A stretch of DNA of 64,000 nt from Apodemus sylvaticus. Lineage: Eukaryota; Chordata; Mammalia; Rodentia; Muridae. The notes under the pieces are model-generated. The model was not told the DNA's origin. It saw nothing but the letters and a program-made list of their open reading frames with translations, and did not search any database. The stretch is from assembly GCF_947179515.1 (NCBI RefSeq), contig NC_067477.1:77598644-77662643 (forward strand). The letters are read 5' to 3'. Positions 34,690 through 45,639 of the stretch are shown one piece after another. Each line of letters starts with the position of its first letter. Position 1 is the first letter of the stretch. Position numbers and translations under genes: made by a program.

Positions 34690-36525
34690 GGTCACAAAAT
34701 GGCAGCCTAAATAATGGGGAAAAAAATCTTTAACAATTCCATATCTGATAGAAGGCTGATATCCAAAATATATAAAGAAGTCAAGAAACCAGACATCAAC
34801 AGACCATATAATCCAATAAAAATGGGCTACAGATTTAAACAAAGAATTCTTCACAGAGGAATCTCTGATGGCCATGAAGCACTTAAAGAAATATTTAACA
34901 TCCTTAGTCATCAGAGAAATGCAAATTAAAACAGTTTTTGAGATTCCATCTTATTTACATCAAAATGTAAATGCTGGTGAGGATGAGGCACAAGGGGACC
35001 AAGCATTCCTTTTTTGCTGGTCAGAATGCAAACTTGTATATCCACTTTGGAAGTCACATTGGTGTTTTCTCAGAAATCTTGGAATAGATCTATCTCAAGA
35101 ACAAGCTATACCACTCCTAGGCACGTATCCAAATGAAGCTCCACCATACTACAAGGACACTTGCTCAACTATATTCATAACAACTTTATTTATAATATCC
35201 ATAAACTGGGAACAACCTAGATGTCTCTCAACCAAAGAATGGATAACAAAAATGTGGTACATTTATACAATGGAATATTATTTTACCATTAAAAACAGTG
35301 ACATCATGAAATTTGTAGGCAAATGGATTGAACTGATAAAGATCATCCTGAGAAAGGTAACTCAGATCCAGAAGACAAACGTGGAATATCTTTACTTGTA
35401 AGTGAACATTTGTCATAAAGTACAGGATAACCATGCAACAAACCACAGTCCAAAGAAGCTAAGTAACAAGGAGGGTCCCAGGGGGGAATGCTTGAATTTC
35501 ACTGAGAAGGAGAAATAGATTAGATAGATATCAAGGATGGATGGTGGAAGGGAACTGGGTGGGGATAGGAAAGGGAGAAATGAAGTGGAGAGAGGATGGG
35601 GGAAAGAATATTAGGCTAGACAAACGGATTGCAGCAGCATTTCTGAGTTGAGCTAGAAACCTAGTAAAATGTAAAGTCCTGGGAATCTATGAGGGTGACC
35701 CTACCTAATACTTCTAGCAATTGAAGATATGGAGACTGAACTGCCCATCTCCTGTTTCTTGGCAGGACTTCCATTGGAAGGACTGGGACACCAAACCAGC
35801 CAAAAAACCTTAGAAATACAATTTTCCTCGTCTATAAGATGTGTAGTGGTAAAGATGGAGCAGAATTTGAGGGTAAATTCAAACAATAACTGGCCCAGCT
35901 TAAGACCCATGCCACGAGAGGGAGCCCACTCCTGATAACAATTAATGACATTCTGCAATATTTGTAGATAGGAGTATAGCATAAATCTCCTCAGAGAAGC
36001 TTCACACAGCAACTGATGGAAGCAGTTAAGTGGAGCTTGTGGAACCTTGTATGAGAGCAGGAGGAAGGACTGAAGGAGCCAGGTGGGTCATGGACACTAA
36101 AAGAAGACCTACAGAATCAACTAGCCTAGCCCCATGGGGGTCCATAGTGACTGAACTGCCAACCAGAGAATGTGCACAGGATGGATCTTGGCCCTCTGGA
36201 CACATCATAGACTCCTAAAGCTGGAATGGAGGCTGACTCTAACTACATTTCCTGCCATTGGATCCCTTTCCCCTAACTGGGATGCCTTGTCTAACCTCAA
36301 TAGAAGATTTGCCTAGTCTAATCACAACTTAATAGACCAAGACTGCTTGGTATCCATGGAAGGCCTCCCTTTTCTGAGGAGAAAGGCAGGAGGGCTGAAT
36401 AAGGGAGGAAGGAAAGGGAAAGGGAGAAACTGAGAGGAGATGAGGAAGGGGAAGTTGGAATCTGGAAGTAAAGTAAACAACTTAATCAATTTAAAAAAAG
36501 ACAATTTAAAAAACAAACAAACAAA
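34690..36525 (+). mobile_element. 5'-truncated older murid L1
   Basis: It starts within ORF2 with 'atggggaaaaaaatctttaa' (the WEKIFTNP region), runs through the ORF2 C-terminus, and continues with a roughly 1.1-kb 3' UTR. The UTR contains 'cgagagggagcccactcctg', 'gaagcagttaagtggagctt' and 'gaactgccaaccagagaatg', then a purine-rich block (36400-36470) and an A-rich end with AAAC units. The UTR type differs from that of the 15.7-kb element, so it belongs to another, older lineage. Confidence 0.88.
34868..35401 (+). pseudogene. ORF2 C-terminal relic, longest open frame in the window
   Basis: This 177-residue frame is the end of L1 ORF2. It includes 'IREMQIKT' (usual REMQIKTT), 'IPLLGTYPNEAPPYYKDTCS' (usual IPLLGIYPEDSPACNKDTCS), 'CLSTKEWITKMWYIYTMEYY' and the 'MKFVGKWIEL' end. 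The CX3CX7HX4C motif is lost: the first Cys pair and the His are replaced and only the last Cys remains. The open frame is likely to have survived by chance. It is not evidence of a gene. Confidence 0.88.
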
Positions 36526-36974
36526 AATAACCAGCATCTTCAACAAATGGTGCTGGCAAAGCTGATTGACTACATAAAGAAAACTGCAAATAGATTCATG
36601 CTTATCACCCTGTACAAAATTCAAATCAAAATGGATCAAGGTCCTCAATATAAAACCAGATGCACAGCAATTTAGATGTCCCTCAAGAGAAGTATGGATA
36701 AAGAGAATGTAACATTTCTAATGGAATATCACATGGCCATTTTAAAAGATGAAGAAAAAAGGAGATTCACAGAAAAATTAATGAAACTAGAAAAGTGCCA
36801 TAAATGAGTTAACCCAGACCGAGAAAGCCAGATATGTTATGTATTAATTTACTGTGGTTATTTGTTGTTGAGTCAATGAATTGCAAGCTACAGTAGAACC
36901 ATGAAGGTTAGGTATAAAACATGGAGCAGATCAATTTTATTATGAAAAGGAAATAGAATAGAAAGTTATGGTCC

Positions 36975-37978
36975 AGGAGAATGGATGGGGAGGTGGGATC
37001 CGGGAAAGGGGAAATCATTTGGAATGTAAACAAAGAATATAGAAAATAAAAATATTTAAAAAAAAGAAAAGAAAAATATTTAAAAATAAAAAGAAAATGA
37101 AAAAAATGGGGTGCCAAGCTAAACAAAAAATTTTCACTTCAGAGGGCTGAGAAGCACCTTAAGAAACGTTCAACATCATTAATCATTAGGGAAATGCAAA
37201 TCAAAACAACCCTGAGATTTCACCTCACACCAGTCAGAATGGCTAAGGTCAAAAACTCAGGAGACAGCCTGTGTTGGCGAGGATGTGGAGAAAGAGGAAC
37301 ACTCCTCCACTGCTGGTGGGATTGCAAGATGGTGCAGCCACTTTGGAAATCAGTCTGGTGGTTCCTCAGAAATCTGGGCATGACACTTCCGGAGGACCCT
37401 GATATACCACTCCTGGGCATATACCCAGAGGATTCCCCGGCATGCAATAAGGACACATGCTCCACTATGTTCATAGCAGCCCTATTTGTAGTAGCCAGAA
37501 GTTGGAAAGAACCCAGGTGTCCCTCAAAGGAGGAATGGATACAAAAAAATGTGGTATATTTACACAATGGAGTACTATTCAGCCATTAGAAAGTGAATTC
37601 ATGAAATTCTTAGACAAATGGATGGAGCTGGAAAACATCATACTAAGTGAGGTAACCCAGTCTCAAAAGATCAATCATGGTATGCACTCACTGATAAGTG
37701 AATATTAGCCTAGAAACTTTGAACGCCCAAGACATAATCCACATATTAAATGATGCCCAAGAAGAACAGAGGAGTGGCTCCTGGTTCTGGAAAGACTCAA
37801 TGCAGCAGTATAGAGGAATACCAGAAGAGGGAAGTGGGAAGGAGTAGATGGAGGAACAGGGGGAGGGAAGAGGGCTTATGGGACTTTTGAGGAGTGGGGA
37901 GCCAGAAAAGGGGAAATCATTTGAAATGTAAATAAAGAATATACCGAATAAAAAATATACAAAAAAAAAGAAAGAAAG
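36975..37978 (+). mobile_element. Two young L1 tails inserted in tandem
   Basis: A 105-bp 3'-UTR end with its A-tail (36975-37080) is followed directly by a second 5'-truncated L1 (37108-37978). The second copy has ORF2 C-terminus, 3' UTR, an 'ataccgaataaaaaa' end and a (GAAA)n tail. The pair is bounded by 'gaaagttatggtcc' (36961-36974) and 'gaaagttacggtcc' (37982-37995), a probable target duplication with one mismatch. The first tail shares its exact ending with the nested copy at 19.4 kb. Confidence 0.8.
37194..37589 (+). pseudogene. ORF2 C-terminal relic with intact Cys/His motif
   Basis: This 131-residue frame opens with 'MQIKTTLRFHLTPVRMAKV' and keeps C27, C31, H39 and C44 of CX3CX7HX4C and the IPLLGIYPEDSP block. 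An extra A in the run at about 37547 shifts the frame, so the last part (MEYYSAI-like) is out of frame and continues at 37580-37708. It is a recent truncated copy and inactive. Confidence 0.88.
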
Positions 37979-39627
37979 AAAGAAAGTTACGGTCCAATTC
38001 AGGGACTGGAATGGGATAAGCAAATGGAGACGAAGAAGAAAGAGAGGGACAAGGGAGGGAATTCAGGGAGAGAAAGCTAAAATTATGACCATTTGGGGAG
38101 ATAGAGTGGAAAACAAATACATAAGAAGTTTCCTAAAATGCATACAGATATAACAATCTAAGAAAAAATCACCAAATAATGGGGAGTCAGAGTCCCAATT
38201 AGCCATCTCTTAATAAAAATTGAAGCTTTCAGTACCGGGATTTTGTTATGTTTAACTGAATTGTTGGCTGAAGGGGTCCCATGAGAATCCCAAATGACCC
38301 AGGCTGTTGTCAAGAAAGAAAGTTACGGTTGCTCTCCACAAACAGATGGCAAGACCCCATTGCTGAAGACAATATCTCCACAGCTCATTGAACATGGAGA
38401 AGTGAAGCTGGTACCTCCATAGAGTATTTACCCCTGTATGCTAGCATCTTTGTACAAGGAGATTATGTGCATGCTATCAAAGTAGAATTGTAAACACCAA
38501 TCTAGCCACAAACTCTTTGCTACAATGGTATCATGCTTGCAAAATATGTTTGTACAAATAACTAGGTTTGTGCAACTAACCAACTAATATCTGACTGGAG
38601 TGAAGGCTAACTCCCTGCTCTCATCACTCATACCCAACACTGCTTGGGTGAACATGTACTTGAGATTAGATAGCACAAGGACCTACATGAAATCAAGTAC
38701 TATTGTTCAAAAAGCAAAAACAAACACATATTAATACAATAATTACTAATGACATTTTGTTGTTCTCATAGATCAATGCCATGCTCAACCATCAGCAGAG
38801 AAACTTACTTCTGCATCATATAGGAACAAATACAGAGAGCTGTAGCCAGACAGGATACAGACACTAAGAAACCTCAGAACACTTCCTGATGAACAGGATT
38901 TTTCCTTCAAATGTCTTCCCTCAAGGGTTGGGCTATCATGAAGAAAGGGACACAAAAAGAATGTAAGAGACTGGGAGAATGGAAGACACCAGAGAGTGAG
39001 AGCGAGAGGAGACTCTAAACTCCACAAGACCCATGCGATATGAAACTAAGGAACCTACATAGGGACTGTGCATGTTTGTACCAGACGAGGGGCTAGAGCT
39101 GGAAGGGGGAGTGACTATGAGCTTCAACCCTTAACCAAGAAGCAATCTCCAAATGATAATCAGTCAACAGCAGATTGGAGGTTCTTTACCTTAAAATGTC
39201 ATATCAGAATTTTTTCCTTTTTAAAATTTTATCTTATTGTTTTTATTTATTTAATTTTTATTTTATCAATATTTTTAATCTCTATTTTACTCCATAAGTC
39301 TTTGATCATGTAGTAGAACTTCCAGGTTAGTGTTTTTCTGGGATTCCTGAGTATACAGTGAGGAGATATCTATTTTTTGTGTCTTCTCTTTCGCTCTTTT
39401 CCTTCTGTTTGTTTGTTTTATATTAGTATATTTTTATTATATCTTATTTTATTTTTAAATATTTTTTACATGCCTCTTTACTTTCTGATGAGACAGAAAG
39501 TATGTAGATCTGGAAAGAGAGAGGTGTCAGGTAAACTATGAAGAGTAGGAGAGGAATTCATAATCAGAATAGATTGTATAAGGAAAAAGTCAATTTTTAA
39601 CGAAAGGCAAAAAATTAAATGTGAAAG

Positions 39628-39775
39628 ATACACAGTGGTATAGTGGCTGATACCTACAATTACCTATAGTCACATAACTCTGGAGACTAAGTATTAGTTC
39701 AACTTTGAAAACACCTGTGCCTCCATTCTAAGTTTCAGACAAGCCTAAGCACACTCTGTCTCAAAATAAAGATCA
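39628..39775 (+). repeat. Degraded 7SL-type SINE (proto-B1-like)
   Basis: 'ggtatagtggctgataccta', 'tatagtcacataactctgga', 'gactaagtattagttcaact' and 'cacactctgtctcaaaataa' match the Alu/B1 order, including the 'ctctgtctcaaaa' 3' end. It inserted immediately after the L1 end at 39612. Confidence 0.5.
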
Positions 39776-39779
39776 TACA

Positions 39780-41095
39780 AATACTGAAGGAAACCTGCAT
39801 AAAGCCAAATCAGGCTGACGTCAGTATAAGGTAATGTTGCATTAGCTTTTCCTGGGGAAATGTAGAAAACATCTGTGAGGATTTTAGACTAACTTGTAGA
39901 GTATAGGTCAGGGTTTACTTAGTACTTATTAGAATGTGGCTTACTCCAAAATAGCAGCATCACTGCCAAGTTCATCATAGAGAACTCCTCTTGGAAGCTG
40001 CATTATGGAGTCCTTTCAGTTAGCCTGCCACTTCTGGTATACTATAGAATCTCCTAACACTATTTCCAGCAGAGGTGGGTGCAGAAAGGAGTAATGGCTG
40101 GAATAGTAGGTGAGGGCCCTGCCATCTTCTCTTTTTTATTTGGGAGTACAAGTAGATTCACTACCATTACTATAGCTCTAGGTGTCATTGTAACTAGTTG
40201 CCATGGCTACCAGGCCTTTTACTGCAAGAAAGGTCCTGGTGTTGATATCAGGCAGTTCCCTGATTTAAATTACTACATATTATGCAAAGGAGAAGTTTTT
40301 CTGACTTCAACATTTTACAAACTGCTTTTGAGTCCATTTTGCAGGTAGAGGATGACTATGCACCTGGGAAGAAATGTTAATGAGAACGTTAGTTCAGCAT
40401 CACCCACCACCACAGACTGGTGGATAATATGCCTCTGGGAATAGATAAGATACCACAAATGTATCAGGGTGAAATGAAACAGTAGGGACATGTAGGGGTT
40501 TTGATATATCAGTGAACCTAAAACCAAGATCAGATCAGATCAGGGACAGTAACTACCTCACTTGGACCATTGAAAGTGAACGACACTTAACAGTATAATA
40601 ACAGCACCCCACCATCTTTGTATCTAAATACTGCTAAATTTACTAAAAGCTGAGTATAAATTCTCTTCTAAAGATGCAGTTTATTAGGTAGGATAAGGGG
40701 CCTTGAGGTGGGAGAAAGAGAGCATTAGACAAAAACAGAAGAATCATATATAAGGGAAAGTCCTTAAAACCTGGAGAGTGCTGTCATTAAGAATAAGAAT
40801 GAGACATAAATGGAAGAGCATGAAAAGGGCCACCAGAAGGGGTAGAGATGGTGCAGAGGAGCTTTCTGACAGCTAATCCTGGTTGTTGGTGACACATCCA
40901 GGAATGGGGAACCTCCCCCGAGGAATTCCCTCCTTTAGATTGGTCTGTGGGCATACTTGCCAAAGGAATCTCTTCTTCATTGCTGTTAGATGTACAGTGG
41001 CTCAGCCCACTAAGGGCAGTGGCATCTTTAGGTACATGGGTCTGGGTTAGAAAAATGGCAGAACTTGTGCTAAAGGGATCAGTCCTATAAGCAGC
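39780..41095. other. Unique DNA
   Basis: No gene or repeat was recognised. A small 'gatcagatcagatcaggg' triplet repeat sits at about 40529-40546. The frames at 40079-40348 (+) and 40787-41110 (-) have no support. Confidence 0.45.
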
Positions 41096-41097
41096 AT

Positions 41098-41252
41098 CCC
41101 AATGTTGCATCTACTTCAAACTCCTGCTTGAGTTATTGTCCTGGCTTCATTCAGTTCTGGAGGACTAAAGCCTGTAGGACAAAGTAAGTCCTTTTCTCCC
41201 CACATTGCTTTTGGCAGGAATGTTTATCCCAGCAGTAGAAATCATACAAGAA
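41098..41252 (+). mobile_element. 3' end of LTR-like element (same family as 18.1 and 56.1 kb)
   Basis: 'ttgagttattgtcctggctt', 'cattcagttctggaggac', 'aagtaagtccttttctcccc' and 'cagcagtagaaatcatac' follow the 3' half of the 56149-56531 copy. The normal AATAAA is altered to aaagtaag. It is more decayed than the other two copies. Confidence 0.5.
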
Positions 41253-41254
41253 CA

Positions 41255-42185
41255 ACCCTTTTCAGAAGTCACCCTTCAGAGTATGGAAGAGCCTGGTATG
41301 ACAAATAAAGAGCTGTCAAGTCACAACACAGCCTCCTAACTCTGCCCCAGGGATAGAACTATAAGGAGGAGTAGAACAATCACTTTGGACTGTGGAATCT
41401 GGCTTTTGAGAGTGACTACTATCTTTTAAAGGTGTAGGCCTGTGTTCTAACCTCCAACCCAGTGTGTCCATAAAGGAGTAACCAGCAGAACACTTCTGTC
41501 ATGGGGGCTTCAGTTCTGCTTGGTTTTACTGATTATACAACCTACTCAACTTTTCCTCTACCCATCCTCCTCTTCCTCACTCTCAACCTGCAAATTATCT
41601 ATTCACCCATCCTTTCATCTAGACTGAGTGCCGCCATTTTTCTGCAGGGGACTCAGTGCTATGATTTCATGTTTAAGCCTGTGGCTCCCAGTCGGCCTGA
41701 CAGGAATCCATTCTGCCAGTGGCTTCACTAGTCCCTTCGCTAGAGCTGCTTCATGTTCTTTATCTTATAACCCTATCCATTTTTCAGCTGTGGAGTTCAC
41801 AGGCCTCTTGGAGTTGTCTTACCTTTTTGTCCTTTCTAGTCGCTCTGTGCTCCTCATATATACATACATAGAAAGAGAGTTTCCAAAGTGATAAGAAAAG
41901 TGTGACCTCAGAGTTAATTATTCTATTAAGTACAACTGTAATAGCAGCAGCAGCAACAACAACAAAACTTGTATTCACCTAAGCCAGGTTTACCAAGGAA
42001 AGAAGAAATATCTGGCAAATATCTGGCACTGAAGCCACTAGACCTTATGTATCTATTTTCATTCTGTGGAAATTATCATTCTGTGGAAAGGCACAACTGG
42101 TAATCAGTTTCTGACAAATCACAGCCATGAGAAGAGAGCATGCTGGTAGTGAGGGCCAGTGATAAACAAACACAGCTGGAATCAT
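41255..42185. other. Unique DNA
   Basis: No gene or repeat was recognised. The frames 41501-41731 and 41628-41891 overlap in different frames and lack support. Confidence 0.45.
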
Positions 42186-42189
42186 CAAC

Positions 42190-42810
42190 AAAATCCAAAA
42201 CCACAAGTCTTTATCACTCAGATACTCTTAAACTTTTCTGTTTCTGGGGCCTTAAAACTCTCTTGGATATTAATTTAATGATTGGCTTCCTATCTCTAGC
42301 TTTGACCCATTCTAAACCATTAGCCACATGGAAGTCAAATTTTCAAATGGCTTTCTCCTACGTAAATCTACAAATGGCTGTTTAGAAGTTTTAGCTATGG
42401 ATCAGATTCTTTGGAAGAAATTAAGTCACTGCCACTAGAGCCTGATCCTCTATTTCCATGTGCATTCTTAAGTAGCTGCTCTACACTGCCACCATCCAGA
42501 GTTGACAAACTGCCCTCTCAGCACAGTATTCAGATTCTCTTACTGCATGTCTTTGTTAATGCTGTACTCTTGGCTGGAAAGAAACTATTTTGTCTATATC
42601 TAGATAATCCCAGTTAATCCTTAAATGGCTTCTCTCAGACAGAGTCACCTCTTTTGTATGCTTTCCCTAACCCTTCTTTCATATCCTACACCTACACTGT
42701 TCTTTCTCTGCATTTGTACCCACATCTTTAATCAGGAAGTTTTCTCATCTCTGTGAAAAACACTTTGTGCCTGGTATGTTTGAGAAACTTAGTAAATTCC
42801 ATTGAACATA
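42190..42810 (+). mobile_element. L2 LINE 3' fragment (mammal-wide)
   Basis: Words in order resemble the L2 3' end: 'cattagccacatggaagtca' with 'caaatggc', 'gtactcttggctggaaagaa', 'taatccttaaatggcttctc', 'cagacagagtcacctctttt', 'gctttccctaacccttcttt', and 'cactttgtgcctggtatgtt' close to the 'agtgcctggcacatagtagg' end. It is old, non-coding and highly diverged. Confidence 0.6.
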
Positions 42811-42814
42811 ATCA

Positions 42815-44750
42815 GACATCTTTCATTCTCTTGCTATCAACAACTATAAATGAGAATTAAAATGAAATAAAATTCAACCAATTCTTTTTGACTCCTTATT
42901 AATCATCAAGGTGGGAAATATGTTAGAAAACTTTCCTAAATTTAAGAGGAAAAGATAGGCATTGGACTATGTATACATTTCAGTGTTACTCAGGGCTTTC
43001 TGTTTGTATTGCCTGCTCATGAGGGACAATGGGTTATCTGCTCCAATGCACAGGCTACAGATAATTGTAATAATTTTCTGATATGTAACCTCATATAACG
43101 GAGAAAGGAATAGAGTAACATTACAAAGAAGAAAACATTTTAAATCTAGCATTTTATGAGAGCAGGGATGCAGGGGAATTGTACTATATAACCAGTTTTC
43201 TGGAGTTACACTAAGGAAGTCAGTAGGAAACCCATAAAGAATAATAATTCTATTTGACAACCTGAAGGTATGAAAGTCCAAGGAGTCAATTACAATATCC
43301 TGCAGAGGGACTCTAAGCTTATCCTACTATAAGAGGTAAATAACTACCAGGAGTACAGTAAATCCTATAGCTATCCCTGCTTGAAGACCTCTTTTTAGAC
43401 TCCTACTTCTGTGGAAAGGTAATATGCTCTGTAGATTCAAGGTAGCTGAGATCTACTAAAAGTATTTAAGAGAGTTTCTCTAGTAAAAAAGATGGGATCT
43501 GTGCCAATGGGTAGTCTCTGGAGCTGAGCTGATGAGTGACGCTGCATATTTTAGGCAATAGCACTGGAGAAAAACCAAGGCATAGTCAAGAAAAGGTAGT
43601 TCTAAGGCCTGAGGGTAAAAGAAGGCCATGAATGGAAAATAATAACAAGGACAGAAGATGTAAGCTAGTATGAACTGAATCAGGGCAAGCCATTCAAAGA
43701 AGCTAAAGATAAAGCTAGAGAGCCTGAGGGTAGACTTTCATCTGATGGAAACTCCATAGAGGACCAACAGCTGGAGTTCAAGAAGCTGCTCAGGATAAAG
43801 CCCTAAAACTCTTCAGTAGAAATGGGCAAATATTAAAGTTTAAGCACACACGTTCATGCCTCACAAGATTGAATGATGGACAGGTAGGCTAAGGAAAAAG
43901 AAAGAAAATAATTCAGTGGCTGAAGAACAAAATGATCTGTGCCCTGACTTGGTCAGCAGGTTTATAATCACTGTCTTGTATTCATCTTAAAGGACTGTGG
44001 TTGGTGATAGAAATCCAGACTATGTACTAAACAAGCTAAACAGTACATAATGCAGAGAGGTTAAACCAGAGGGATAAATACATTACTGGCAAGTAGGAAC
44101 TTTTTTGTGGACTTTGACTAGTGGAGACTAAAATTACAAATAAAGAATTCTAAAATAGCAAGTGTTCAAGCATTTATAAGAATTGATAAAGGCATCCATA
44201 TGAATTTGGTCTTGCCATGTACACATATAAAATGAAAATTGAATCATTAATAACATGAAATTCTTATCAAACTTTAGTATTTTAGTGTTTGTTTTCTATG
44301 CACAATGGCATTATTTCACATAAAACAAACCAGAATAAAGACTTTTCCTGACAGGTTTTAGTTTGCCATGCCTGGGACTGGAGTTAGGCTTGGGCAGAAT
44401 TAGCAGATTGAAAAGAGAGAACAAAAGCAGAGATCCCCTCACCCACCAATTTCTCTGGTACATGGGAGTTCCCATGCTAAGGCTTAAGGTTAGTAACTGT
44501 CTTTTCTCAGAGTCTGCAACCTGTATACCATGCTGATTTGGTCTTCATTTGGGTCTTCATTTGAGCTGAGTGGGAAGATGTTGGTAGAGTGACATGGTCT
44601 CAGAGCCACCTGCCTACACTTTCAGATTTTGATTTTCTCTTTCAATACACTTGCAGTTATTGTCATTTCTGATCTGAGATCTCAGTGGTCTTTTGAATTT
44701 TAACCAACATTTAGTTCTTCTCCCTGGTACACACTTAAGAACAGTTTATT
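42815..44750. other. Unique DNA
   Basis: No gene or named repeat was recognised. 43490-43800 reads like an ancient unidentified repeat (purine-rich, many gaagaa/aggcc words), but no family could be assigned. Confidence 0.45.
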
Positions 44751-44755
44751 TACTC

Positions 44756-45090
44756 CTGTCTTAATTACCTTTCAAGTGCTGGGACAAAACACTAAGGCCA
44801 AGGTAGCTTGTAAAAGAAAATATTTAATTTGAGTCTTATAGTTTGAACCCAACATGGCCACACCTCCTAATCCTTTCCACATAGTTCCATCGAGTGAGAT
44901 GTAGGCATTCAAACCTATGAACCTATTGGGGCTTTTCTCATTCCTCCCAGAGCTTTCAAGGTCAAATGGTGATGGCAGGGAACAGGGTAGGCAGGCAGAG
45001 CCCTGGAGTATCTGGGAGCTTAAATTTATTCATAGACAAGAGGTCAGAGATTCACAGGTCAGAGAATGTACCAATGAAATAATTAAAGTG
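44756..45090 (-). mobile_element. ORR1-like MaLR LTR, broken
   Basis: It begins 'tgtcttaattacctttcaag', the complement of the '...taactaagaca' 3' end of rodent MaLR LTRs, then 'aaggccaaggtagcttgtaa' and 'aaatatttaatttgag'. An internal part is missing and it jumps to 'atggccacacctcctaatcc', 'tatgaacctattgggg' (usual tatgagcctatggggg). The following 44945-45090 ('ggtgatggcagggaacaggg', 'ggcaggcagagccctggagt') looks like a second LTR middle part. It is non-coding. Confidence 0.7.
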
Positions 45091-45099
45091 TTAAGATAG

Positions 45100-45390
45100 T
45101 TCCAAGATTATACTTCATTGAAAAAAAAAAGATTACTTTGGGAGCAATGTACAATAGATTTATTCAGCAAGAGTAATTTGAATCAAGATAATGACTGAAA
45201 CTCCATTAAAAAGCAAATAAACAAACAAAAAAAAAAACCCTGCAAAACCAAACAAAAACAGAAACACGAGGCTGTTAAATGGAAGTATTGTGTCTCATTT
45301 ATGAAATATTTTGAAGAAATGTCTGTAATTAATAAATTGCTTTGATGTTGGCAAAAAAAAAAAAAAGAGACACAGAATGAGAGATTCTGG
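45100..45390. other. A-rich DNA between LTR pieces
   Basis: Three A-runs (about 45119-45130, 45228-45237 and 45352-45366) suggest small retroposed tails, but no SINE body is recognisable. Confidence 0.4.
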
Positions 45391-45394
45391 AAAT

Positions 45395-45555
45395 CATGTG
45401 GTCTTTTAAAACTTTGAAGCTCATTCTTAGCAGCACACCACTGCCAATGTGGCCACACCTCCTATTCCATTCCAAACAGTTCCCCCAGCTGGGAACCAAG
45501 CACTCAAACATATCAGCCTATGGGGGGTGCCATTCTTACTCAAACCATCACACTG
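45395..45555 (-). mobile_element. ORR1-like MaLR LTR, 5' end
   Basis: 'atgtggccacacctcctatt', 'ccaaacagttcccccagctg', 'gggaaccaagcactcaaaca' and 'catatcagcctatggggggt' are the complement of the ORR1 5' part (gggccccataggctcatat...gtggcc). Together with 44945-45090 it may be one LTR split by a 300-bp A-rich insertion. Confidence 0.75.
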
Positions 45556-45585
45556 GCAGACACTGGAATTCCAACTCCTTGCTCC

Positions 45586-45632
45586 TTCCTTCCTTCCTTC
45601 TTTCCTCCCTTCCTTCTTCCCATCTTTCTTTA
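45586..45632. repeat. Short (TTCC)n tract
   Basis: Imperfect TTCC/CTTT units. The serine/leucine/proline frame across it is a repeat translation. Confidence 0.85.
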
Positions 45633-45639
45633 GCTCAAA

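Larger units (their letters stand above)
36526..39612 (+). mobile_element. Old murid L1 3' end with very long 3' UTR, carrying younger inserts
   Basis: The ORF2 part (36530-36950) begins 'agcatcttcaacaaatggtg' and then jumps at 36662 to 'gatgtccctcaagagaagta', so an internal piece is deleted. Its 3' UTR runs from 37982 to 39612 and keeps 'tcccatgagaatcccaaatg', 'gttgctctccacaaacagat', 'gaccccattgctgaagacaa', 'cccaacactgcttgggtg', 'tgttctcatagatcaatgcc' and 'ataggaacaaatacagagag'. The A/T-rich end is at about 39600. The same UTR type occurs inverted at 49255-51330. Younger L1 pieces occupy 36975-37978. Confidence 0.85.

Noticed and set aside
38785..39127. Two overlapping minus-strand frames of 80 and 63 codons
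   Set aside because: Antisense to the old L1 3' UTR, which is recognisable on the plus strand.
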